A DNA stretch of 64,000 nt. Origin: Larus michahellis. Lineage: Eukaryota; Chordata; Aves; Charadriiformes; Laridae. The notes under the pieces were generated by a model, which saw nothing but the letters and a program-made list of their open reading frames with translations, made no database searches and was not told the origin of the DNA. Shown piece after piece: positions 15,121-34,900 of this stretch (position 1 is its first letter; the number at the start of each line of letters is the position of its first letter). The translations under genes were made by a program, and so were the position numbers. The stretch covers positions 60,271,217-60,335,216 of the forward strand of contig NC_133902.1 of NCBI RefSeq assembly GCF_964199755.1, in the 5' to 3' direction.

Positions 15121-15148
15121 AAAGAAAAAAAAAAGAAAAAAAACCAAA
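15121..15148. repeat. A-rich low-complexity tract
   Basis: An A-run interrupted by single G, followed by AAACCAAACG. No retroelement body is recognisable next to it. Confidence 0.8.
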
Positions 15149-15744
15149 CGAGGCACCATCTGGATTCAGAGCCTGGAGAGCAGGAAAACGCTGGGCAGGA
15201 AGGGAGCAAGCAGAGAGGGGCGCGTTTGCTGGTGTGAGAGTCAGGGAGCATCGCCAAGGCCATGTGTGCTCTCAGCACAGCCCGCCTCTCGGGTGAGGGA
15301 GAGCCGCTTACCTGCTCCTTCTCATCAAACTGTTGCACCCACCTGCGTTTTGCATACACCTCTGCGGATGCTCTCAGCAGACGGCCAGGGGACGTGGGGC
15401 CACCGGGGAGGGCTGGTGGCTCGGCAGGAGGTGGGCAGCCCCCAGGCAGAGGCTGCTGCTGGCTGCGGATGGAGCATGGCGTGAGCTTGCTGCGATGACG
15501 TCCCCATTGTTTGTGAAGGAGCAGAGCAGCTAACTCTAATACAAAGAGGTGCAGGGGAGCAGACAGCTTAATGACAAAATCTTGCATTAGTTTCCTGTTG
15601 CATAGGATGGGGACGGCAGCTGGACCGCTTGTGTCCTGGTGAGCGTTCATGGGGTGGTTGGAGGGGGCTGTGGAGATTTGGGAAACTCAGACGTCACAGT
15701 ATGCAGGAACAACCTGGTCCCCGGCTCTTCTTAAAGGAGAGGAA

Positions 15745-15822
15745 CCCTGGCCTATGAGGACAGGCTGAGAGGGCTGGGGTTGTCCAGCCTGGAGAAGAGA
15801 AGGCTCTGGGAGACCTTATTGC
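15745..15822 (+). mobile_element. CR1 LINE fragment, sense
   Basis: GAGGACAGGCTGAGAGGGCT, then TTGTCCAGCCTGGAGAAGAG and AAGGCTCTGGGAGACC follow the CR1 reverse-transcriptase 3' coding region. Similarity may extend to about 15640 on the left in a more decayed form. Confidence 0.8.
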
Positions 15823-18800
15823 ACCCAGAAGAATCCACCCTCTTCCTCAAGCCTTGACTCTTCTGCCGATCCATGGCTCTCTGCTGCTGGCGTTGCCTGT
15901 GGCCGTGGTTTCTGGTGGCCGCACTGACACCCGCCATCCCCAGCGCTGGTGCCCAGCTCCCGGCCTGGCCATGCTGACGCACCGCCCGTGCCAGCCCTGT
16001 GTGCCCATGGGGTACGTGCCCTGGGACTGGGCACACACCAGCCCCCAGAACAGCCCCAGCTGGAGTCTCTTCATACAAGCCAAGTTCCTAAGCAGGGACA
16101 GAAACCTTGCAGAGCTGATGTCTTTACCAATTAACAAAACTGTCCTGAGGCTGTTTCTCCAGCCCCTGCTTCTGAGTACAAACTATCATTTTATCCTCTA
16201 GAAGCATCTGTGCTTTTGGAAGGAAAACAGGTCTCACTTGACCTCGCAGCAGGCTTTCGGCTTGCGAGGCTGAAGAAAGGGAAGGCTGGGACTCTGCTCC
16301 ACTGTGCAGAGAAACTGCTGCCGCCTCCACGTTGTGCTCACGTTCGTGTCCCTGCCTGGCACGCTCCTGAACCCATTTATGATTGCTGGTTGCAAAGCAT
16401 ATGATCCGAGGTCATCCTCTCCCTTGCGTCTCCCCGAGCCACGCTGTCTCTGCACAGAGTCTGCAGCAGGGAGCGGGAGGACACGGCCAGAGCGGGGGCT
16501 GTTCCCACATGGCCGTACGGGGGCTCTCCACCCGCCACACTCTGTCTCCCTCACACCCTCACTGCCCTCACGAAGGCCATGCAGAGTCCAGCTGCCACCA
16601 GTGTGGTACCAGGGTCAGCCGGGGCAGGAGCCGCATTTCCACAGAGGGGGACGAGGCAGGTGGGGATGATGGGACAACCAGACCCGGGCACCCTGCACCC
16701 ATCAGCGTGATGTTCCAGCTACAGGATGGAGACCAGTAGCAGTGACAGTTCCAGCAACAACCATACAGCATCCTACTACCACCACTGTGTTTATAAAGCA
16801 CTTCAAAAAATTGCCTTTTTGGAACAAAAATGCCTCACAGAAAAAGGTATGCTTGTTTCGCATGCTACCAGCAGAGGCAGGGTGAGGATAACAAACGACC
16901 AGCAGGGCAATGGCAGAGATCTGGCAGGAGCCGGGGGTTATTTCGGGACGGGGGAGAGGCGGCCCAGCTCTCCCCGCGAGAGCCGGACCAACCTCCCCAC
17001 ACATCGCAACGTTGCGTGCTCCGTCAGCTCAGCGCTGCCGACCCGCTGGTCCTTGAGGCCCCGTCAGGGCTCTGCCGGGCTGCGGGGACGGCGCCTGGCT
17101 CAGGCTGCCCTGACGGGCACCGCAGGGACTTGCGGGATGGGGCTATGGGAGCCCCAGACACGGGTGGAGAAGGGGACCGCGCTAGTGCCAGGATGGGACA
17201 GCAGCTCCTCGCCCGGAGCTCTGCTGGTGACACAGCGTGGGGACAGCAGGGCTGACAGGAAGGCTTCTGCTTGCCAAGGGCTGTTCTGGCCTTCACTGAA
17301 GTCTCCGAGGCTCTGATTCCACAGTGCCAGCCGCAGCGCAGCAGCGTGGCCCCACGCCAGTCCCCTGCCCAGCATCAGCCTGGGGGTCCCCGTGTCTGGG
17401 CAGAGGCCGTGCAGCTCCCTCCGTCCCGTCCCCGTGGGCAGCCCTGCATGGAGGGGCCCATCGCAACCGCAGCGGCCGTCCCCAAACATGGGCTCACCAC
17501 GGCTTCCCCACACCGTCCTGGAGACCTGCTGCCCTGCCCTCGTGCTTTTGAAGCACATTTTGTGGCTGCAGCGAGTGGGAACAAAAAGCAGCTTAAAGGA
17601 AGGCAAGGTGAAACCCAACCCTGCCTCCAAACAGCCCCACTGCTGATCCTTCCTCTAGTTTCCATCCTGCGTGAGGGCACCAAAGGAGCTCTGCATCTGG
17701 GGAAGCGACTTGCCAAAAGCAGTGTGTGCTGTTGAAGCCGGCGCTCTGTCCTGGACAGGCAGGAGGCTGCGCAGGGAGGGCAGGGGCGGGCAGCGGCGAT
17801 GCCACAGTGACTGCGACCTGACGGTGAAGACACGGCGGGCAGAGCGTGCTGGGCGCCGGAGGGACATGCTATCAGGGCTGGGGGAGCCGGGCAGGGCTGG
17901 GGCACTGCCCCACACTCCTGCAGCAAAGCCAGTGCCGGCTCCAGCCAGAAACCAGCCAGTTTAAACCCAACCCAAGCAGCTTTTCCCGAGCAGCTCCCCC
18001 AGCATGTGCGGCTGCCACCCTGGCACCTGCTGCTCTTGGGCAGCCTGTCCCGGTGCCCGGGCAGGATTTGGGCAGAAAGGTGTCGGCAGAGCGGGCAGAG
18101 TCGCTGCCCGGCCCTGGGAGGGAGCCAGCATGCTGTGTTCAAGGCTACAGAATGGGTACGCAGGAAAAAGCGATTCAACCTTGCCCACAGCTCTTAAGAA
18201 ACATTCCTGCAACGACGCAGCAGTGCTCAGCCCCTCTGGCACAGCGAATAGGGATCTCACTACAACACAGGGACTGGCAGATCAGCGGCTCCTTGAACAG
18301 CGACACACATCAGGCAGCTGATTTCTGCCTGAAATAAGTGGGTTTATGGCAATGTTTCACCTCAGGGGAAAACATGTCCTGACAAGCTGTAGTTACTTGC
18401 GTGCCCTGAGGATTTGTGGTGCCTGGTTTCTTCAGAGAGCATTTTACTGACTTCTCCCAAAGCCAGGAGCAGATTTATACCAATAATAAACAAGGCAAAA
18501 CAAAGAACCAGAGCAAACGCTTGATAAAAATCTACATTTTGCCCACCTTGTTTGCTATTCTGGATCTGCAGCACAGGGAAGCGAAGGGGCCAGGGCAGGA
18601 GAGAGGGAGAGCTCTGTGCTGTTGGCACACAGCCGTGTTTCTGTCAGGTAAAGAACTCTCCCCAGTGCTTTCTCTGCTCTTTCATGCAGATTGCCAGAAA
18701 TCATTCCTAGAGGAACACACCAGATATCTCTTAGATTGTGAATTTTCATAAAGTCTCGGCTAACGAACCAGAACTGCTAATTTAAAAGCTGACACTAATG

Positions 18801-19418
18801 CACTTGTGAGAGCTCAGGCTTGCGCGCCCCGCTGTGCTGGCACTGGAGACCCTGCTCCCGCCACCAGCACAATCTGTCCCCTCCTGCCCGGCCCCATGCA
18901 AGGGGCTGCCGGGGCTGCTGCTTCCCCTCCTCGGCCGGGGCTGCTCTCCAGACCTCGGAATATCTCGTTTATCAGCAGCTTCAAGGAGCACTGCAACGGA
19001 GGTACCACAGGAGAGACGTCAGAGAGGAGCTGCTCGGGCTTGTTTGGAGCAGACATTACAGCAGCTCGGGCAGGATGCAACATCTTTCTGCCGTGCAAAG
19101 GCTGACGTGCGGCTGTCTATTTTAAAATAGCATTTAACATGACTAGAGGTGTTGGATGGGTGCAGGAGCGCTGGCTCTCCTGAGCTCTTCTCTTGCTGAG
19201 AGCCCGTCTAGATTACCATATGTTATTCTGCCGTATACTTCATCGTGCTTTATTTGTCATCCTTTAGCACATATGCTTACAGCTCCGCTGCCTGGCACTC
19301 AGAAAGTCTGGATTTAGCTCTGAATCAGTCACAAACAAACACTCACTCGGGGCAATGATCTCTGCGTCTCACCATCCTCGCTTCCCAGCCCTGCCTCGCC
19401 AAAGAAGAAAACAGTCAG

Positions 19419-19515
19419 ACAGTTGGACTAGGCAATCATTGTAGGTCCCTTTCACCTGAAAATCTATTTTATTCCATTCTATTCTATTGCATTCCATTCC
19501 ACTCCATTCCATTCC
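19419..19515 (+). mobile_element. CR1 3' end with ATTCY-type microsatellite tail
   Basis: CAGTTGGACTAGGCAATCAT and TGTAGGTCCCTTTCACCTGA match the CR1 3' end. About ten 5-base units of the ATTCC/ATTCT kind follow up to 19515, an expanded form of the terminal repeat. Confidence 0.8.
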
Positions 19516-22500
19516 GCAGCCTGGCAAGTGGTCGGCATGAAGCAGGAGGGCCAACCACCTCTGCAATGCACGAGTTGCCCTACAGTCAGTGAGAGAGGAG
19601 CAGCCACACTTCAGTTCGGGATATTATTTAATGCCATCCTAAAAGGGAACAGCCACAGGAAAAATAATCACAAAGGAGGAAACCAAACATGGGGGACTTT
19701 TTGTACAGACCAGGCAGCAAAGTGGCCCATGAAGAGGCAGGTGCCGAAATCCGTGCAGCCCCTGCCTCTTCCCTTCAACAGCAGTTCTGGGAAGCCAAAA
19801 GCACAAGTCAACGGTTTCCCTCGGTGCAATCATGTTTACTTAAAAAGAACACACTTGTTCCTTTTACCTTGAACACAGCAGGGACAAACACCACCAGGAA
19901 CATTGCTTACTCACGATTTCTCAGCCTACCTGTCCAGGCAGAGCTACGGCTCCAGAAGATTTCTGTCTCTGCTCGCTCAGCAGGGCCACCCTCCCAGACC
20001 TTGCCCCTCTGCCACAGGCAGGGTGCGGGGGGCTCCCTGCGCGGGGCCGAGCACTCCGGGGGCTGCGGCGGGTCGGGGTGGGGTTTCACTGGCCAACAGA
20101 CAAGGATGTCACAGATGGCAGCTGGGTGCATACGAGTATTATTTTTAGTTCATAAGTAAATATTTAACTTAAGAAGCTTTCCACATGCTCTGGGAAATTA
20201 TTTTATCGTGAGGCAGTTTATAATCGCGCAGGTGCAGACCTTGCCAGGAGTGTCCAAAAATACTCCACCATAAAATGTGGAGCAGGGGAAGAGACGGCAG
20301 CGCTGCATGGGACAGACCAAGACAGCAACCTCTGCCCGCGGGAGCGCGCTGGCTCAGGGCTGTACCCGCTCCCGCCTTGCCGCAGCGTCACTCCCGTGAC
20401 AACACCTGTCTGTCCATCCATCGTCTGTCCATCCGCCATTCTGCCAGCTCCTGCCTTTCCTCCAGCACCGCCGACTACTTGCTCCCAGTGAAGCCCCTGC
20501 CCTGCCGTGGTCTCAGCCTGCTGCACGGCTGGCGTTCCACAAGGACCAAGATGCCACCGTGCCAGAGGGAGACCAAGGTCCCTCCTCACACCCTCTCAAG
20601 GCTGTGGACTGCAAGTCAGCGTTAGAGCCGTTGGAAAACGATGGAGCTGGGTGAGGGACTGGTGCCATTCCTTCCCTGTCAGCCGCACTCCCTTCACAAG
20701 CAGGTGATTTTTGTGCCCACTCATCCCACGGACTCATCTGGGCTCAATGCACAAGCTGTTCCTTCTCCTTCGTGCGTCACCAACAATAATATGGGCCCTG
20801 TGTGCCCAATTAGCCTCTTAACGATGGCTGGGTAACTGCCCTGGCGGCAGCCCCTCCGCACTCGTGCACGCGGTGGGGACATGGTGAGCCCAGCTCACGG
20901 CTCACGGCAGAGGCCGGGGGTCCCTCCCGGCTGTGCTCCCCCAGCAGGGCCGGTGCTTCCACCAGGGAGCAAGGGATGCTGAAGGCAGGCGTGGGGCAGA
21001 GGAACCCCGTTTCCCTCCACCGAACAAGCTGACGCCGGGGGATTCAGGCGAAGCCATGGGAAGCCTAAAAGGCGATCTCACCTCCCCAGCGTTTACAGCT
21101 GCCACTTGCGAGTAGCAAACCTTCCCGTTGAATTCTCCAAATCAAGTAATGCTAATTGGACAAAACTGTTAAGATCTGCGTGACAATCACTGCGTTAACT
21201 GCAATGTGCCTGAAACATTAATTTTTATGCTGAAAAAGACAGGATTGTACTGAGTGACACTGGCAGTTCAAGGCTGCAGGAGGAAGATGTCTGTATCCCT
21301 AAGGAAAGTTTTTTGGTGTACCTCATGGTGCAATCTGGTGCACTCTAAAAGGAAAAAGAGACTCCAGACTCTTAGTCTTCAGGAGTGCTGTGGAGCGTCA
21401 GTAGTAAGTCATCTTGGCAGGCATATGTTAACAGCATCCAGGGAGGGGAGAACTTCATCAGAGCAGAGAAATCATTCCAGCCTGACTTTGGTACGACTCC
21501 AGCAAGTTGGAAATATCCATAAGGGCTTTGCTCCCATCCCTCCCCAGATCCATCCTGACCTCGTCTCGGGCAAGATATCCAGTTTACACTTTCCTGTACC
21601 ACTGGTTTGTAACGCTTATTTGGTTTTATACAGTGTTTTGCAATTTTAAAGGTTTGGACATGTATTTGCCCAGCAAAAGGCTGCCTCAGTTACAGCAATT
21701 ACCTTCCCCACCCCGTTAGCGAAACCGGACCTCGTTACTGCCTGGATGCTGTGCTGCAAGCGGGCCACACACAATATGTTTTTAACTAGGGCTGCACCTT
21801 TGGATGGATGGCAATCACACTTTGATTTCCTTTCATTTATTTTTAGTGCTTATTAACCAGCTAAACAACAAGGAAGAAAAACACCATGCACAAAGGGTAA
21901 AGGCATCTGAATGGAGACGGCTTTGCAAATCCCTTTGGAAGAAGCCAAAGCCATCATTAAATACCGGTCCAACAGATGGGGGGGGATGCCATGGCAGCAG
22001 GAGGGGAGGTGGCACAAGCAGGGTGATGAGCCCAGCAGCCCCATCACCCGGCCTTGCACGACACCTCGCAGCCCAGGAGGCAGAAGCCTTGCCTGCCATA
22101 GCCAAACACCCAGCCAGCGTCGGGATGTTGTGCTGATTTTGGGCTAACCCTGGACTGCCACTTGCCCCGTGTCATGAGCCGGGCACTCAGCCCAGGACCC
22201 CGGAGATGTGCACACGGCCAGTGACAAGGTGAAGGCAGGATGGGGGGGGTACCAGCTACTGCACCAGGGGCATGGGGGGCATCAGCTCCAGCGGGGGAGG
22301 CAACCCAGGCCACTCATCTGTCTCCAGCTGGGCACAGAGGGGTGGTCAGGCCAGGGGTCCTGGGCGCAGGAGCCCACCAGCACCCGAGGACACCAGGCCC
22401 CCCACCTGGCTCTGGGCAGTTCAGATGCAAAATGCACAGCCGGCCAGGCCCTGCCACGTTCACGTGGCTCCAATTACAAAAGTTGTCAAAGATAAAAAAA

Positions 22501-22747
22501 GAAAATAATAAAAACCTCTGTAGGCAATTACGGTTGCCCAGAGGCTGTAACGAGGGCACACTGGCTGCATCTGCAGACTCTTCGCCGCAGTTCACTGCTG
22601 GGACGAGCATTTGCTGTAGCAGCCGGGGGACTCGCGACGGCAATCACATAAATCACAGAGAAGTGATCCGAGACTGCAGCGGATCAAAAGCATTGGCTGA
22701 CAAAATCTCCGCTGAAATCAGACGTGTTTATTGGTTCAGTTCACCAT

Positions 22748-22780
22748 GGTAATTAATTACCTAGCACGTATCTAATTAAC
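22748..22780. promoter_or_regulatory. Candidate homeodomain/HNF1-like site cluster upstream of UPP2
   Basis: A perfect 14-bp palindrome, GGTAATTAATTACC (22748-22761), is followed by an ATTAAC half-site at 22775-22780. The HNF1 consensus is GTTAATNATTAAC, so the palindrome resembles it without matching fully and also fits paired homeodomain sites. It lies about 1.7 kb before the UPP2 start codon. A liver enhancer role is inference from the known hepatic expression of mammalian UPP2. Confidence 0.3.
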
Positions 22781-23999
22781 CAGAGCTTTCATCTACCATT
22801 CCCAGGGGCCAATGGCGAATGCCAGATTCTGTCCCTCCAGCCGCTGCCTAAAATATCTTCCTGGGCGACATCTCACAGCCTGTCAGGACAGGCAGCAGGA
22901 CCAGTATCTCCAGTCTTCTCCAGCTCTTGAAGCACAGGACACTTGTGTGCATCTATCACAAATGGCCTCTGTTAAAGGCAAGACGAACCCGGGACGCACC
23001 GAGGCAGAGGCCCAGCGGCCGCAGCCTGGCCAGGCGTCCCACAGAGTGGCCTCCACGCTGCCCCCTGGTCTGAGCTGCAGGCAGGGGCCATGGGGGCTCC
23101 CCCAGGCCCCTCCAGCACCCCGAGGCACACCCCCCGACCCTCCGCGGGCTCCGAGGCCCTGGGGACAGCAGGCAGCCACACGTGCCCCCCGGAGCCGTGC
23201 CAGGGCCTGTCGCACGTGGGGACGGTCACCAAGTGCTGCGGTGGCACCCACCGCTGACATCGGGCACTCAGGCGTGGGGGCTGTGGCGCAGTCCCCAGTG
23301 TCTCAGGAGGGGTCCAAGAAGTGGCCCCGCATGGGGCACGGCGGCACCAGAGGCTGAGGGAGCCCAGGGATGGGCTGTGCTGCGGACCAGCCAGGGAAGG
23401 GAAGCCATCAGCCCTTGGCCATCAGTGGGGCAGGCCGGCTGCTGGCACCCTGACCACAGATGGTCCTGAAGGGCTGCCGGGCTGAGACAGAGCCGGGTGC
23501 GGGCAGTGAGAACGAAAATCATTGTCTGGACACTGCTGAGAATAAAATCCACCTCTCCAGGCCTCTCCAGGAGCCGTTCCTGAAGGGCAGTAGCCCATCA
23601 CCATACCCAGGCACCTCAGTGGTGGCCAGCAGCACTGCCTTCTGGGCAGCTTGGCCAGTGAGAGAAACAAGTCCGTCCCAAGTCACTATTGTGTTAAGAG
23701 TTAAGAGCCGTGTTAAGAGCCATGAGGGTGAAGATGGGGACTAGTGGGAATGGGCACATCCTTCTGTTGCCACTTACCTTTTGAGTGGTTCTTGCTGTAA
23801 TCTTCTGAGCCGCCCGGGAAGGCCCATGTTGGTTCAAGGCGTAAAAGGCGTCCCAGCCTCCGGCCACACCACGCGGCTTCCAGCCCTGGCGCCCGCCCGG
23901 GGCTGCCACAGCCACCCCTCCGCAGAGCCCACCAGGTTCACGGGCTCTTTCTGTGGGCACCTGAGACAACCGCAGGGTGGTTGCAAATTTGCACCAAAC

Positions 24000-24045
24000 G
24001 GGGCCGTGGAGAGGCAGGGTCTGGGGCCGTGGAGAGGCAGGGTCT
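24000..24045 (+). repeat. Perfect 23-bp tandem duplication
   Basis: The unit beginning GGGGCCGTGGAGAGGCAGGG occurs twice without a mismatch, at 24000-24022 and 24023-24045. It lies about 330 bases before the TATA-like box of UPP2. Confidence 0.95.
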
Positions 24046-24370
24046 GAAGCCATCGGCCAGGGCAGGAGCACCGTTTGGGTCCCCACTGCCAACTCCGACA
24101 AACCCTTGGCACAAAGCCGGAGCTGGACAGGCAAGCAACAAGCACGTGTGCCTGCCACACGCCCTCGGCCACCCTGCCGGCCAGAGGGCAAGCAGGTCAG
24201 TGGCCCCAGCCCGCGTGAGCCACGGTGGATGGTGACACACCTGCAAAAACAGCCAATCTGGGGAGAACCGCGGCGCGGCCCCAGGAAGCTCTGGCACCCG
24301 ATGGGGCAGAGGGGAGCGGGCGGAGGGGACCGGCCACTGTTGATCTTGGGAGCCGCACAAAGCCAGAGGG

Positions 24371-24377
24371 TATTTAA
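24371..24377 (+). promoter_or_regulatory. TATA-like box upstream of UPP2
   Basis: TATTTAA lies 124 bases before the ATG, in a GGG-TATTTAA-CCCC context. A start site about 25-30 bases downstream would give an untranslated leader near 100 bases. This single-exon promoter model competes with a model in which the CTGCAG ending at 24466 is a real splice acceptor. No transcript data can be seen here. Confidence 0.35.
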
Positions 24378-24500
24378 CCCCCTGCAGAGCCCCCTAAAAC
24401 CTCTTCTGAGCTCCGAAACCCAACAGCTGAGGAAACAGCGGGCTGTTTTCCTTACCTTTTCTGCAGAGTATCGCTTTCAGCTGACTCTGGTAGAGCCGAT

Positions 24501-31967
<7,467 letters not shown>

Positions 31968-34900
31968 TGGGCGACGCAGCACAAGCAATGGGGTGCCGGG
32001 TCCCAGCCGGCGCAGAGCGGGTCTGCAGGACCTGCCGTGCCGGCATACCGCCTGCTCATGCCGGCACACCGCGGCCCCCGCTTCTGGGAAATGGGAAAGG
32101 CAGAGTGGGCCATGACGCACTCCCGGGGGCCAGTGCCCTCCACAGGTAGCCGGATCCAGCGAACGCAGCCGTGCAGGAGCTGTGGACCCCCAATACGGGT
32201 TGAACTGCACCAACACACCTGCACACCCACGGAGAGCTCCAGCCAAAATTTGCACATGGATCAGGACTGTGTCACCGAACAGCACGCTCCTCGCTCTCGT
32301 CTTCACTGGTCGCAAAGGACTGAACCGTTAGGGTGGCTCCTGTCCACGGCGATCCTCTAGGAAGGAGATCCCTTTGCATTTGGCATAAAGCCAAAACCTA
32401 AGTAAATGACATGCAACATTAATCCACATTTGTGGCTATTATTGTTACTCATCGCTGCTACGAAGGTTGTTCAGCTTTCATTCATACAATATCTAAAGAT
32501 CCGTCAAAAACTGAGGCGCCCCAGCGTGTGTGAACACAAGAGGTCGGTGTGCGGGACCCCACCTTGCAGCTTCGCCCCCAGCACACACGGGGACCCCCGA
32601 GAGGGAAGGGGATGGGGAGCACACCTTACTGGTACAACCTTGGCCCGACTCCAGGTACCCCCTAGGGACCACACCTTTCACAGTCATCTGCTAATCAACA
32701 CCCACCAGCAATCCAGAAAATCACCGTCAAGTGTCTCCAACAAGCTGTCGGAGACTGAACCGTGCCTGGGTTGAGCGGAGGGGTTTTTCCACGGAGGGTC
32801 ACCTACAGCCTGAAGAATTTCACACTGAAATCCCTTCGAGTTCTTAAGGTTCACTAACCAGCTTGCTTCCAAATGAATTTTGTCACCTTTGGAACAATAA
32901 CTTAAAGGATCTAAAAGTTCTTGTAAAAAAAATTTTAACATATCAAAAAACATGGGAGAGGATCTTAAGATATTAACAATATTAAGATCACAAAACACGT
33001 GAGCCTAAAGATAGTTACAGAGATGCTGAGGGCCATCCCCGAGGCACTCGTTCTCCAGTCAACACGTTAAAATCTGCTTCGCCAGCAACCCCAGGGCCCT
33101 TCTAGTCCCGGAAATATTTCTACACTCAGGTACAGCTCAATTTGCCTCCCAAATGCGGGGCTTCTCTTGGTGTCCCTCCTGTCCCCTGCTGCCCATTGTC
33201 CCACCGCCTCCTCCCACCCGCAGAGATTGGTTTCTGGGCTGCGGGGCCAGCGGTGGAGCGGGGCCGTGCGGGTGCTGGGACTCTACTTCCATGGTCCCCC
33301 CGAGCCACTCCAACTTGCCAGCACTTTGATCTGGGATACATTGTGTGCTGCCATGAAAAAGCAAACTCTACTTTTTACAAGAAAAGGAGATTCGTTCCTA
33401 GTTTCCATTCCCAGATTGCAGGTTTTAGGCTCAAATATTAATCTGTCGGGGAAGGAGTCCCAGGACAGGAGCCAGCGTCCTCCCAGAACGGACACAAATC
33501 ACTGCAGCCACCTAACATGCCATCTAACCTACCATTCACACTCCCTTCTGCTAAGTCCAAAGTCCACTTAAGAAACTTCTATACTAATAGCACCACGTAC
33601 CTTCAGTTCTTTGTGAAAATCATTTAAAACCACCCTAGAAAAAGAAATACGATACTTGAACATGTAGCCTAATTTCAGAGGTGAGGTTTGCTCTGCTGTA
33701 GCTTACAGAAACACAGTCCTGGTCTTGACCTTGCAGGAGATCGTGAACTCTCTGTTTTCTAGAACATTGCCCAGTGAACAGACTCTTCTTTTCCTTATTT
33801 TGCTTTTAGCTGAATGATTATGTTGTTAAATGGTTTTTATGCTGCACGTTCTAAGTTTGACACTCTTCAAGGGTTTCGGATGAGTCAGTAGTTTAAAGAG
33901 CTCGGAACACGTGTCCTTGGTGAGCTCCTTCTCAAAATCTTGACCATTAGTGCAAAGCCCCCTCTGTTTTCAGAGGGGTCAGACCCTGCATTGCAATCAC
34001 TTACGTTTTTCTTTTTCTATAAATACACGCATAAATGTGCATATAACCTTATACGCGCGTAAGTTGGCACAAACTTCAGTTGTTTTGCAACAGCTGGATA
34101 CTGCACTAACTGATCTTGCGCCAGGTGGATACTTGACTTTCAGGCACCATTTAACATTTAAGCCACTTTTCTGACTACCAAAATTCACAGGTAAGTAATG
34201 TATCTTGAACCCAAATAACTTAATTTTCATTAAGAGGCTTTTCCCAGGCTTTAAAAAAATCAGAGTGTTAGTCAGACTGTACACGCTTCATACGTTGGCA
34301 TAAAGGATAGCCGAGTTCTGAGCTGTTACCCTTACCGAGCCAGAAACAACAGAGTGGGGATGCAAGAGATGCTGGCTGAGAAGTCTATTTTCCACTAACA
34401 TCTTCTAAATTACTATTTTTATGTGCAAGTAATTTCATACACCTTTATATAAAAAGAACTTGCAAAATTTCATTTTTAAAGAAAGTGTAAAAAGCATTTA
34501 TCATGTAAACCAATGTCCTTATAAGCATCTCCATTTCCTGAAGGGTTTTGATCATCTCTTGTGAAAGTCGCTCTAAAAATCCTCATTCTGGCCTCACCGT
34601 GTCAGTGACAAGCCCCGGTTCCTGGTTGCAGTGAGCTGGCACAGGTGTACGCGTGCTTCTACGCCGTCTGTTCCCTGAGAAACAAAAGATGTGAAGACAA
34701 GACACTGCCTAAAATCAGCGTCCTTTATTTTAAAAGCAACTGACTGCTTCATTTAAAAGTTCTTTTTTCATAAATGTCTTGATACGCATAAAAGATGAAG
34801 AAACAACTATAATCTGCAAAGATTTTGCACCACCGAAATTATCTTGTAGATCTGCTTTTAAAGGCAAGAAAAAAAATAAAATCAACTGCCTTAAGTTTGG

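Larger units (their letters stand above)
1..24370. other. Region upstream of UPP2 with no supported gene
   Basis: No stretch here combines an open frame, splice signals and recognisable protein similarity. Open frames of 100-270 codons occur, mostly in the GC-rich parts and often on both strands at once, as expected by chance. The content is unique-looking DNA, CR1 fragments, a TA repeat and CpG-rich patches. In human, the next gene on this side is the activin receptor ACVR1, and none of its exons is recognisable here. An untranslated or alternative first exon of UPP2 could be hidden in the last few kilobases. Confidence 0.6.

Noticed and set aside
14916..15650. 244-codon open frame on the minus strand
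   Set aside because: It crosses a poly-A/T tract that translates to a run of Phe, starts beside a CR1-like region, and lies in GC-rich DNA with overlapping frames on the other strand.
17375..18178. 267-codon open frame on the minus strand, the longest in the window
   Set aside because: GC-rich DNA with several overlapping frames on both strands. The peptide is Pro/Ala/Ser/Cys-rich with no family motif, typical of chance frames where stops are rare.
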